Of a DNA stretch of 64,000 bases, positions 47,663 through 55,935 are shown piece by piece; within the stretch, counting starts at the first letter, position 1; the number at the start of each line of letters is the position of its first letter. Both the position numbers and the translations under genes were made by a program. Source of the DNA: a virus; IMG/VR virus record IMGVR_UViG_3300042450_002433, positions 1-64,000 of that record; one strand, written 5' to 3'. The notes below the pieces were generated by a model. It saw only the letters and a list, made by a program, of their open reading frames with translations. It did not search any database and had not been told where the DNA came from.

Positions 47663-48838
47663 ATGAAGCAGCCAATCACCTTGGTTGGGGACACGATTGG
47701 TCAGGACGATATCTCGTCTCTGATTGCATGGCTACACACCAATCCCCGCCTGACTAAAGGGATCAACACAGTCGAGTTTGAACAGGAATGGAGTCATTGG
47801 CTTGGCTGCAAGTATTCCGTCTTCGTCAACTCAGGCTCTTCGGCTAACCTAGCGATCTTCTACGGTCTCATTCTTTCGAACAGGCTGAAGAACAAGAAGG
47901 TTGTGTTCCCATGCCTGTCTTGGGTCACTACCGTTGCACCAGCCATTCAATTAGGTCTTGAGCCAATCCTCTGCGATTCGGATAGCAATCTAGGAATCGA
48001 CACCGAGAAGTTCGAGGAGATCTGCAAGCGAGACAACCCTGCCGCCCTGATGGTTGTGCATGCATTAGGCTTTCCCAACGACATGAAGCGGCTACAGGAG
48101 ATCTGCACCAAGTACGGTGTCATCCTGTTGGAGGACTCGTGCGAGAGCGTGGGTACGACCGTGTGTGGGAAGAAGACTGGTGCCATCGGTTTGGCTTCAT
48201 CGTTCAGCACCTATTATGGTCACCACTTCTCCACGATTGAGGGTGGCTTCATCTGCACGGATGACTATGAGTTGTACAGCATCTTTAAGAGCATTCGCTC
48301 TCATGGTTGGTCTAGAGATTTAGATGAGGTATCCCGAAAAAATCTACAACTAAAATATGGCATAGATGACTTTAGAAACTTATACACATTCTATTATCCT
48401 GGATTCAATCTGCGATCCACAGATCTACAAGCATATATCGGAAGATTGCAACTTAAAAAACTTGACAGATTTTGCAATACTCGTTGGGAGAATCTAAAGT
48501 TATATGATAGTCTAATTGTGAATGATGAGTGGAAAATAGATATTAGCAAATTTGAATTTGTTTCCAATTTTGCATATCCAATCATCCATTCTCATTCATC
48601 CGAGATTGTCAATCTATTGACAAGTAATCTTGTGGAATGTAGACCTCTTATTGCAGGAAATATATACCGTCAACCATTCTTTTATGAAAAATTTGGAAAT
48701 CCTCTTTTTGAATATCCATTTGCAGACAGAATCCATGATCACGGGATATACCTTCCAAATAACGCAGATATTACCAAGGAAGATATTCATTTAACATGTT
48801 CTATCATAAACTCTATCACAACAAATCACAAGCAATAA
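47663..48838 (+). CDS. DegT-type PLP enzyme with catalytic His (sugar 3-dehydratase-like)
   Basis: 391 residues, DegT/DnrJ/EryC1/StrS family: NSGSSANLAIFY (cofactor phosphate), PCLSWVTTVAPA, VLLEDSCES (Asp for the pyridine nitrogen), then SSFSTYYGHHFSTIEGGF. In aminotransferases this last motif has Lys; here it reads GHH, as in ColD and DdhC-type 3-dehydratases that use His to make 3-deoxy sugars. It would act on an NDP-4-keto-6-deoxy-hexose. The G/C-richer patch ends inside this gene at about 48315. The start at 47663 was chosen; an upstream in-frame start at 47624 lies in the previous gene. Confidence 0.85.
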   Translation: MKQPITLVGDTIGQDDISSLIAWLHTNPRLTKGINTVEFEQEWSHWLGCKYSVFVNSGSSANLAIFYGLILSNRLKNKKVVFPCLSWVTTVAPAIQLGLEPILCDSDSNLGIDTEKFEEICKRDNPAALMVVHALGFPNDMKRLQEICTKYGVILLEDSCESVGTTVCGKKTGAIGLASSFSTYYGHHFSTIEGGFICTDDYELYSIFKSIRSHGWSRDLDEVSRKNLQLKYGIDDFRNLYTFYYPGFNLRSTDLQAYIGRLQLKKLDRFCNTRWENLKLYDSLIVNDEWKIDISKFEFVSNFAYPIIHSHSSEIVNLLTSNLVECRPLIAGNIYRQPFFYEKFGNPLFEYPFADRIHDHGIYLPNNADITKEDIHLTCSIINSITTNHKQ

Positions 48839-48860
48839 CAAAAAGAAATGGATTAAATAA

Positions 48861-49487
48861 ATGAGTGACATTATACTGACAATTGCAATCCCATCTATCC
48901 CTTCTCGTATTCGTATGAATCTAGAGCCATTATTTTCTCGCCTAATGACGCAGATTGGTTCTCGTAAAGATGTAGAGGTAATTTCACTTCTTGATAATAG
49001 GAGCATGAGTATTGCAAGCAAAAGAAAGAAACTCTTAGATATATCGAGAGGAAAGTTTTGTACTTTCCTGGATGACGATGATGATTTTGCCCCAAGTTAT
49101 ATTGACGATGTGACATCTGCGATTGTAGCAAACAGTAATGTTGATGTTATTTGCTACAATCAACAAGCATTTATTGAGAATGTGGAGTATCTTGTTACCA
49201 CAGATATTGATGCACCGATTAATCCTTTTGACCAATTACCAACAACACCAAGAGACAAAAGTGGGAATTTTATCCCATGCCGCCGTCCACCGTGGATATG
49301 GTGCGCTTGGAATGTTAATCTATTAAGATCTATTGATTTTGGAGATTCATCGTTTGGTGAGGATGCAAACTTTATTGCTTCTGTTATGCCAAAAGTAAAA
49401 ACACAGTTTACAATCCCAAAGCCTCTGCACATATACAGATGGTCAAGTACTACCACATCAGTAACTGCTCCTTGGAGTAACCATTGA
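48861..49487 (+). CDS. Family 2 glycosyltransferase
   Basis: 208 residues. LTIAIPSIPSRIRM, VISLLDNRSMSIASKRKKLL and TFLDDDDDFAPSYIDD parallel the 44998 product closely, so the two are paralogues. A C-terminal GEDANFIASVMPK gives the ED motif of GT-A enzymes. Confidence 0.85.
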   Translation: MSDIILTIAIPSIPSRIRMNLEPLFSRLMTQIGSRKDVEVISLLDNRSMSIASKRKKLLDISRGKFCTFLDDDDDFAPSYIDDVTSAIVANSNVDVICYNQQAFIENVEYLVTTDIDAPINPFDQLPTTPRDKSGNFIPCRRPPWIWCAWNVNLLRSIDFGDSSFGEDANFIASVMPKVKTQFTIPKPLHIYRWSSTTTSVTAPWSNH

Positions 49488-49543
49488 TTAATAAAGTAGA
49501 AAAGCCATGGGGATCGTATGAAACCATCTATTGTGATAAATGA
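49484..49543 (+). pseudogene. Remnant of a cupin-type mannose-6-phosphate isomerase gene
   Basis: A 19-codon frame beginning at TTG 49484 and ending with TGA reads KVEKPWGSYETIYCDK, which is the start of type II mannose-6-phosphate isomerase-type cupins. The rest of that protein (about 100 residues or more) is absent. The following 70 nt read in another frame as MKPSIVINDSKPDMTDTAEA without resemblance. It looks like a truncated gene at a cassette junction. Confidence 0.5.
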
Positions 49544-49611
49544 TAGCAAGCCTGATATGACTGATACTGCTGAAGCAATTGTTGTAATACGAAATAAAGG
49601 AATTAAAAACA

Positions 49612-50388
49612 TTGAACTCTGAAAATAATAAAAACTGCTCCCTCTTTGTCGTATTTCATTCTCGCCTACACGAAGAGCAATATCTAGGGAACGAGGTAGC
49701 ATATACCTTTGTCAAAGTTGGCGATATGCCCACACAAATAACATCACCAAAGATTCGTGAAGGAGTTATTGAGTGTTGTAATATGTCTGGGTTTGTGAAT
49801 AAGGGGAAGCATTGGGCAGAGTCTGAATTTTTGATCTCTCTATACCATACCCTTAAGAAAAATCCAAACTATCTAAACGGTAGTCGTTGGGTTGGATTTT
49901 TACAATATGACCATACATGCACTTCTAGAAAGGGAGAGAATCTCCTTGCCCACCTACAAGAAAATCTAGAACAAATAGGAGACGAAAAGGTTGTATGTTT
50001 TGCCCCAATTGATTTGGCTACTGAAATTAATTCAAATCACATTGCAATGGATTTTTCAAATCCACAAAAACTTCGAGGAGATCCCCTCTGTTATTTCCCA
50101 ATGATTGCAGACTATAATAAGTTCTATGGAACGAACCATAAATATATAGACTTCACTAGGAACAAATCTATTGCACTGTGTTCGGCTTTTGTTATCAGTA
50201 CCGTAAATTTCATGAAGATGATGGAATTTGTAATATGGGCTGCTGACAAAAACAACTTAGATCAATTTGATCCTGAACGAAAGCATCGTCTTGCAGGAGG
50301 TCTCATGGAACGATACTACGGCACATGGATTGCATTGTCGGGTATTGAACTTGTTGAATTTCCTTTAGGGGAATTGACACATCTATGA
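49612..50388 (+). CDS. Putative glycosyltransferase (DUF4422-like)
   Basis: 258 residues from a TTG preceded by AAAGGA; the next ATG in frame is at 49726. LFVVFHSRLHEEQY, WVGFLQYDHTCTS and LAGGLMERYYGTWIALSG follow the pattern of DUF4422-like transferases (start strand, YDH acidic site, final ERxxxxW helix). A/T-rich composition like the rest of the island. Confidence 0.7.
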   Translation: MNSENNKNCSLFVVFHSRLHEEQYLGNEVAYTFVKVGDMPTQITSPKIREGVIECCNMSGFVNKGKHWAESEFLISLYHTLKKNPNYLNGSRWVGFLQYDHTCTSRKGENLLAHLQENLEQIGDEKVVCFAPIDLATEINSNHIAMDFSNPQKLRGDPLCYFPMIADYNKFYGTNHKYIDFTRNKSIALCSAFVISTVNFMKMMEFVIWAADKNNLDQFDPERKHRLAGGLMERYYGTWIALSGIELVEFPLGELTHL

Positions 50389-50453
50389 TATCATATCACA
50401 AACTTAACCCCATAAAGATTTAATCTCAGCCCGACATCATAGAACCCAAAACC

Positions 50454-51383
50454 ATGACAAATTCTACCTTTAAAACTTCCTATATCACCCCCCATTCAAT
50501 ACAGTCAATCGTTTTTCAGAACTCTCCAATTGGCTTTGGATCTACATTAATCCACCTTATCGGATTGGTAGAGTATTGTGTTCGACATGAAATTGATTTT
50601 CAATTTGATCGGCGTGGAATATTGTCATTGTATCTAGATGGATCTGAAGATCCATGGCAAAGAGTTTTTGGTGATGATTCTTTCAAAGATGTTAAATTTA
50701 ATCATTCTCGCAAGCACTCAGTTTTTGTTAGTTTGCCCCATTCTTTTCCTTTTTTTACATATATGCAAGTGTGTGATGACAAGACTCTGTTTATTTCAGA
50801 CAAATGGGCAAGAAAATTCAATCCAATTATCAAAGACTTTTTGCCTTTGTCTGCTGAAATGAAAGAGCAAATACAAAAGGACAAAGAATATGTTATGGTT
50901 GGAAATGTTCTTGGCGTTCATCTGAGAGGAACAGATTCAACGAATCATGGAAAAGCAGTATCACTGGAAGATCGTATAGAACAAATCAAAACCTATATGA
51001 TTGATAAAAATTATGACCGAATTTTTCTAATGACTGATGAATCAAGTTACTTAACCAAAGCAATCCAAGTTTTTGGAGATAAATTGGTTTTCCTTCGGGA
51101 TGTTAAAAGAAGTGAAAGCAATTTGTCGCTACATCATCACAGAAATCTTCCAATTGGATTAAAACTTCTATATGATATTGTTAGGGAAATGAATATCCTT
51201 TCAATGTGTAATGGTCAAGTGCTTGGAAGAAGTGGAGTTTCTGCGGTCATTCGATGCATGAATCCCGATGTTCCTTATAAAGTATTTGATGATCCAAATC
51301 TACCCAAACACGATCTTGCTGCTTGGAAAAATAAATTGTCTGAAGAACAAAATGTTTCATATACAACTTTGGAGTATCAATAA
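50454..51383 (+). CDS. Putative fucosyltransferase-like glycosyltransferase
   Basis: 309 residues. VLGVHLRGTDSTNHGK corresponds to the HxRxTD peptide I motif of alpha-1,2/1,6 and O-fucosyltransferases, FLMTDESSYL is the following strand with the TD site, and LGRSGVSAVIRC resembles the GxxSS motif. GDP-fucose use is inferred from the motifs. The stop overlaps the next gene by 1 nt. Confidence 0.78.
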   Translation: MTNSTFKTSYITPHSIQSIVFQNSPIGFGSTLIHLIGLVEYCVRHEIDFQFDRRGILSLYLDGSEDPWQRVFGDDSFKDVKFNHSRKHSVFVSLPHSFPFFTYMQVCDDKTLFISDKWARKFNPIIKDFLPLSAEMKEQIQKDKEYVMVGNVLGVHLRGTDSTNHGKAVSLEDRIEQIKTYMIDKNYDRIFLMTDESSYLTKAIQVFGDKLVFLRDVKRSESNLSLHHHRNLPIGLKLLYDIVREMNILSMCNGQVLGRSGVSAVIRCMNPDVPYKVFDDPNLPKHDLAAWKNKLSEEQNVSYTTLEYQ

Positions 51384-52108
51384 TGCTTAAACTACCTACC
51401 GTAACTGCTGTCTGCTTTGATGGAACTCTTGAGGGTAATCGTAGAGATAACCATATCAAAATTTTTGAAACCTTCAAAGATAAAATTGAATTTGGTGGAG
51501 GGATTAAGTATTTTTCTCATATAGATCCTAAATGTGAAGGGTTTGCCGATTACATCCACACAGACCCAATTCTGAATTTAGCAGAATATAGTGGAGTTGT
51601 AATTGATATTATGCCAAATCATGTGACTACAGATTTTGCAATGATTATTCATGACGATGGATTTCCTATCAACTTGCATCTTTGGAAACCTGAATTTCTA
51701 AATTTTGATTATATTGGTGCACCATGGGGATTAGAAGCAAACACATATCCACACCAATACTACAACAATCAAGTAGAGGGGGGAAATGGAGGGTTCTGTA
51801 TTAGATCTGCAAAACTAATGAAATTGGCACAATTTATCATGGACAAAATTGAACATCCTGCTAAAATTCGTGATAGAATTTCAAAAAATGCTTCATTCCA
51901 TGAAGATGGGTATATTTGTTATGAGATTCGCCACTTTTTAAAGCAACATGGATGTACCTTTGCACCATATAATCTTGCAAAACAATTTTCACTGGAAACT
52001 GTCCTTGAAGACGGGCCAAACGATATAACAAAAGTATTTGGCTTTCACGGAAAACGACACATCAATTTAGATCAGGCTATTGAAATTCTCAGTCAAACAA
52101 AAATTTAA
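51383..52108 (+). CDS. DUF5672-like glycosyltransferase
   Basis: 241 residues. VTAVCFDGTLEGNRR, LHLWKPEFLNFDYIGAPWG, GGNGGFCIRSAKLMKLA and HEDGYICYEIRHFL are the landmarks of DUF5672, a family of putative transferases in O-antigen-type clusters. The final FAPYNLAKQFSLE also matches. Starts on the previous stop. Confidence 0.82.
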   Translation: MLKLPTVTAVCFDGTLEGNRRDNHIKIFETFKDKIEFGGGIKYFSHIDPKCEGFADYIHTDPILNLAEYSGVVIDIMPNHVTTDFAMIIHDDGFPINLHLWKPEFLNFDYIGAPWGLEANTYPHQYYNNQVEGGNGGFCIRSAKLMKLAQFIMDKIEHPAKIRDRISKNASFHEDGYICYEIRHFLKQHGCTFAPYNLAKQFSLETVLEDGPNDITKVFGFHGKRHINLDQAIEILSQTKI

Positions 52109-52118
52109 GGTATAAACA

Positions 52119-52910
52119 ATGATTCCATCATACAGTATCACAATTCAAACATATCAATATCGTTTTGATTCATACTTCAAGGCTCTTCTTGCAAATGCTC
52201 ATCGCCAAAGACCAAATATTGAAAAAGTTATCTTTGTCAATGGGCAGCACAATCAGCAATTTGATGAAAATTATCGAAAGGGAATGACGCAGTATGTCTC
52301 AAATTTCCCCAACACTTTTTTAGTGATGTCCCCTTTCATGCGTGGATGTTCGTTCATGTGGAACACATCAATCAATTATACAAGTAACGACTATACCTTG
52401 GTATTGAGTGATGATATATCGTTTACGGATGGGTTCTTTGATGACTTTGAAAAGATATTAGAACACAATCATAATTTGGGGGATGAATCATTTCGAATTA
52501 ATACGCATTGGGGTCACTTCTGCATCTATCGTAAGGATGTGACAGACAAGAATCGTGTTGGATATTTTGACGAGAGACTTATTGGATTTGGAGAAGAGGA
52601 TGGGGATTGGATGTGGAGATTTCAGAGAAAATTCAATCGCCATATGAGAAACTTTGGTACTCCGAAGTTATTGAGTAACACCGACAACGATTGTCAACCT
52701 GGAAAGAATACAAGAACTCATAGTGGAACCAAATATAGTGCATACAATAAAGAGTTTCAATTTGGTCAAAAGATGGATATTGATCCTAATGGAACCAATA
52801 ATGCATGCGGAGTATATGGAAATTCTCCTCAAAAAATGAGAGAAGGAATGGATACTCCCGACATGTATCCAGGCGAAACTTGGTTCAGAAACAACATCGA
52901 TAAGTTATAA
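52119..52910 (+). CDS. Glycosyltransferase-like protein (GT-A type)
   Basis: 263 residues. YSITIQTYQYRFDSYFKALL, VLSDDISFTDGFFDD (acidic metal-binding site) and GYFDERLIGFGEEDGDW (acceptor-site motif with ExDxD) fit the GT2/GT27 type. Gln/Asn-rich C-terminus. One of at least six transferases in the island. Confidence 0.8.
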   Translation: MIPSYSITIQTYQYRFDSYFKALLANAHRQRPNIEKVIFVNGQHNQQFDENYRKGMTQYVSNFPNTFLVMSPFMRGCSFMWNTSINYTSNDYTLVLSDDISFTDGFFDDFEKILEHNHNLGDESFRINTHWGHFCIYRKDVTDKNRVGYFDERLIGFGEEDGDWMWRFQRKFNRHMRNFGTPKLLSNTDNDCQPGKNTRTHSGTKYSAYNKEFQFGQKMDIDPNGTNNACGVYGNSPQKMREGMDTPDMYPGETWFRNNIDKL

Positions 52911-52923
52911 GAGGAAGGCAATC

Positions 52924-53754
52924 ATGTTTTCAGTATATGGATCATCGGGCTTTATCGGAAGTAGATTCGTGGATATGTATCCAACAGAATCAATTGCAAT
53001 TGATCGGGAACAGAACAATCCCATGAGTGCTGATGTTTTGTACTTCATCAGCACAGCACACAACTACTATATTTTTGAAAAACCACATCTAGACATCGAT
53101 ACAAACCTCAACAAATTGATCGATGTATTAGAAGCGTTTCGATTAAACAATCCCAATGGAGTTTTTAATTTTATCAGTTCTTGGTTTGTATATGGTATGA
53201 ACTCCACAATGGACACCAAGGAATCTGATTATCCCGATCCAAGAGGATTTTATTCAATCACCAAACGAGCAGCAGAACAAATGCTCATGTGTTACTGTGA
53301 TACATATAACCTCAAATACAGAATCCTTCGAATGACAAACATCATTGGAGAAGGCGATAGGGGCGTATCCACAAAGAAAAACGCACTGCAACACATGATG
53401 GGATTGCTCAAGAAGAATGAGCCTGTCAGGTTATATGATGAAGGATCAAACATCAGAGACTATATGCATGTGGATGATGCCTGTAGGGCTATTCACTTAT
53501 GCATCAACAACTCACCAACAAACACAATAGTCAACATCAGCAATAGACAACCTGTAACTATAGGGGAACTTGTCAAATACAGTAAAGAAAAGATGGGATC
53601 TACTTCTGAAATTCAGTCGGTTGAAACCCCTGCTTCCCACAAAGTAGTGCAGTATGTTGCTGTATGTTTGAATAATGACAAATTGCTTTCATATGGATAT
53701 ACTCCATCCATAAATACACTGCAAGCAGTTGATCGTATTTTGAATTCCCTTTGA
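52924..53754 (+). CDS. NAD-dependent epimerase/dehydratase (extended SDR)
   Basis: 276 residues. GSSGFIGSR nucleotide-binding turn at 6-14, then ISSWFVYG and YSITKRAAEQ (the catalytic YxxxK), with RDYMHVDD in the substrate region. It is an NDP-sugar modifying enzyme; it might be the RmlD-like or an epimerase step with the RmlB/RmlC genes that follow. Confidence 0.88.
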   Translation: MFSVYGSSGFIGSRFVDMYPTESIAIDREQNNPMSADVLYFISTAHNYYIFEKPHLDIDTNLNKLIDVLEAFRLNNPNGVFNFISSWFVYGMNSTMDTKESDYPDPRGFYSITKRAAEQMLMCYCDTYNLKYRILRMTNIIGEGDRGVSTKKNALQHMMGLLKKNEPVRLYDEGSNIRDYMHVDDACRAIHLCINNSPTNTIVNISNRQPVTIGELVKYSKEKMGSTSEIQSVETPASHKVVQYVAVCLNNDKLLSYGYTPSINTLQAVDRILNSL

Positions 53755-53764
53755 AAGGTATATT

Positions 53765-54658
53765 ATGAAACTCATTGTGACGGGTGGAAGAGGATTTATT
53801 GGCAGTCATTTTGTCGAGTTGGCACTTAAAAATGGTGACTCTATTATCGACTATGACTGCATGACATATTGTGCAAATGAAGTTTTGCCATTTGATGACA
53901 ATCCAAACTACAAGCATGTATCGGAAAACATCTGCGATATCACACATCTCCCATCATGTGATGTGTTGATCAATTTTGCTGCTGAGACTCATGTAGACAA
54001 CTCCATCAATGACACAACACCATTCTTGAAAAGTAATGTTGTTGGTGTTCACAATCTACTTGAGATTCTTCGTGGCAAGCCGAGCCATGAGAGACCGCTG
54101 TTTGTTCAGATCAGCACCGATGAGGTTTACGGAGACCGATCTGAGGGCGCATTCCAAGAGTCTGATAAACTGACTCCAAGTAATCCTTACTCTGCATCGA
54201 AGGCTGCTGCTGAGATGTTTGTCTTGGGCTATCATCGAACATATGGTATGAATTATTTAATCACTCGTAGTTCAAATAATTATGGAGAACGACAGTATTC
54301 TGAAAAACTGATTCCCAAGAGCCTCGAATGCATTCATACCAACAAGAAGATTCCGCTTCATGGAGATGGCTCTTATGTGCGAGATTGGATCTATGTAAAG
54401 GACAATGTGTCTGCAATTTACACACTCATTCAGGGTGGCGCAAAGAACGATGTCTTCAACATTGGCGCAAACAACCACATGACCAATTTAGAAGTTGCCC
54501 TTGACCTACTAGAGTCTTTCGGAAAGGGGAAAGAAGGAATACAGTTTGTTGACAATAGATGGGGACAGGATCTTAGATATTCTCTCAGCACAGACAAGAT
54601 TAATAAGTTTGGGTGGACTGCAAAGCAAACAAAAGGACTATTCAAATGGTGGAATTAA
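53765..54658 (+). CDS. rmlB: dTDP-glucose 4,6-dehydratase
   Basis: 297 residues, shorter than usual RmlB (about 340-360). TGGRGFIGSHFVELAL at the start, AAETHVDNSINDT, ISTDEVYGD with the catalytic DE, YSASKAAAEM (YxxxK), SSNNYGERQYSEKLIP and VRDWIYVKDN. It makes dTDP-4-keto-6-deoxyglucose, the precursor for rhamnose or other deoxysugars. The truncation is in the C-terminal part, which ends FKWWN. Confidence 0.93.
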   Translation: MKLIVTGGRGFIGSHFVELALKNGDSIIDYDCMTYCANEVLPFDDNPNYKHVSENICDITHLPSCDVLINFAAETHVDNSINDTTPFLKSNVVGVHNLLEILRGKPSHERPLFVQISTDEVYGDRSEGAFQESDKLTPSNPYSASKAAAEMFVLGYHRTYGMNYLITRSSNNYGERQYSEKLIPKSLECIHTNKKIPLHGDGSYVRDWIYVKDNVSAIYTLIQGGAKNDVFNIGANNHMTNLEVALDLLESFGKGKEGIQFVDNRWGQDLRYSLSTDKINKFGWTAKQTKGLFKWWN

Positions 54659-54662
54659 TATA

Positions 54663-55211
54663 ATGCAAGTACAAAAATTGACAATTCCAGATGTGATTTG
54701 CTTCACGCCCAAGGTATTTGAAGATTCTCGGGGATTCTTCTACGAAAGTTTCAACGAGCGTGTATTTGAACAAGCACTTGGTCAATCCGCACCTCAATTT
54801 GTACAGGACAATCATTCACGCTCTGCAAAGGGCGTGTTGCGCGGACTGCACTACCAAACTAAGCAACAACCACAAGGAAAGTTAGTGCGTGTGTCGCAAG
54901 GAGAGGTGTTTGATGTTGCGGTGGATATCCGTAAGTCATCTCCCACATTTGGCAAGTGGGTAGGCGAAATTCTTTCCGCGCAGAACAAAAAGCAACTGTG
55001 GATCCCACCAGGATTTGCACATGGATTTTTAGTTCTCAGTGAAACCGCAGAATTCCTTTACAAGACCACAAATTTCTTTGCACCACAATTTGAGCGTTGC
55101 ATCGCATGGAACGATCCTCTTATTGGTATTGATTGGAAACTTGAAGGCATCGATCCCTTGTTGTCTGTCAAAGACATGCAAGGCAAACCATTAACAGACG
55201 CAGACTATTGA
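54663..55211 (+). CDS. rmlC: dTDP-4-dehydrorhamnose 3,5-epimerase
   Basis: 182 residues, complete. FEDSRGFFYESF, FVQDNHSRSAKGVLRGLHYQ with the catalytic His, GEVFDVAVDIRKSSPTFGKW, IPPGFAHGFLVL and YKTTNFF. With RmlB it gives dTDP-4-keto-rhamnose. No rmlA is visible in the window, so the host must supply dTDP-glucose; the reductase may be the 52924 protein or a host enzyme. Confidence 0.95.
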   Translation: MQVQKLTIPDVICFTPKVFEDSRGFFYESFNERVFEQALGQSAPQFVQDNHSRSAKGVLRGLHYQTKQQPQGKLVRVSQGEVFDVAVDIRKSSPTFGKWVGEILSAQNKKQLWIPPGFAHGFLVLSETAEFLYKTTNFFAPQFERCIAWNDPLIGIDWKLEGIDPLLSVKDMQGKPLTDADY

Positions 55212-55239
55212 CAAAAATTTTATAGAAAGACCATAACAA

Positions 55240-55869
55240 ATGAATCACATGACACCTATTAATCAAGGAACAAAAATGCAAAGCACACTCGATCAGATCT
55301 ATAGAACTCTTTACTATCAAAGTATTTGCCATCCAAACCATCACGATCTTCAGAACTCAGACAAGGGAACCCTTCACTCGTACATAGACTACTACGAATC
55401 CCTGTTTTCTTCTATCAGAGATAAACCAATTCGTTTATTGGAGATTGGGGTGCAGGGCGGTATCTCCCTTCTTATGTGGCGAGAGTACTTTCCAAATGCG
55501 GAGATTACGGGCATCGACATTGACCTAAGTACCTTGCAGGTGAAAGTCAAACAGGCGGCTTCGGCTGATAATCAAATTCGAATACTACAATTGGATGCTA
55601 CCTTACCAAGGGTAACTGATCATCTTTTGGGAAAGTACGATATCATTATTGATGATGGGTCTCATCAATTTGCCCATCAGATAGCAAGTTTCTTGATCTT
55701 AGAGGACTTTCTGAACAAAGATGGGCTGTATGTCATTGAAGATGTCCAAACAGAATCTGAGGCACAATATCTGAATAAGTTGATTCCCTCGTCAGAGATA
55801 GTTGATCTTCGCAAGGTCAAGAATCGATATGATGACCTGTTGGTTGTTCACAAGAAACAAAGCAAATGA
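55240..55869 (+). CDS. AdoMet-dependent methyltransferase (class I)
   Basis: 209 residues. LLEIGVQGGISLLMWREYF (in part), GIDIDLSTLQ and DIIIDDGSHQFAHQI follow the order of motifs in macrocin/MycE-type O-methyltransferases used on sugars. YVIEDVQTESE is motif V-like. Probably methylates a sugar of the glycan made here. Last gene of the island. Confidence 0.85.
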   Translation: MNHMTPINQGTKMQSTLDQIYRTLYYQSICHPNHHDLQNSDKGTLHSYIDYYESLFSSIRDKPIRLLEIGVQGGISLLMWREYFPNAEITGIDIDLSTLQVKVKQAASADNQIRILQLDATLPRVTDHLLGKYDIIIDDGSHQFAHQIASFLILEDFLNKDGLYVIEDVQTESEAQYLNKLIPSSEIVDLRKVKNRYDDLLVVHKKQSK

Positions 55870-55896
55870 TTTATTTGTTTTCATCTCTATAATGCC

Positions 55897-55925
55897 TTGC
55901 AAAACCTCGGCATTTGTGCTATACT
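55897..55925 (+). promoter_or_regulatory. Sigma70-type promoter of the helicase gene
   Basis: TTGCAA at 55897-55902, 17 nt spacer, TATACT at 55920-55925; the ATG at 55936 is 10 nt downstream and there is no Shine-Dalgarno. Confidence 0.8.
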
Positions 55926-55935
55926 ATGAGAACCT

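Noticed and set aside
54546-54662. 5' extension of the rmlC frame
   Set aside because: It overlaps the end of rmlB; the RmlC protein family begins at the ATG at 54663.
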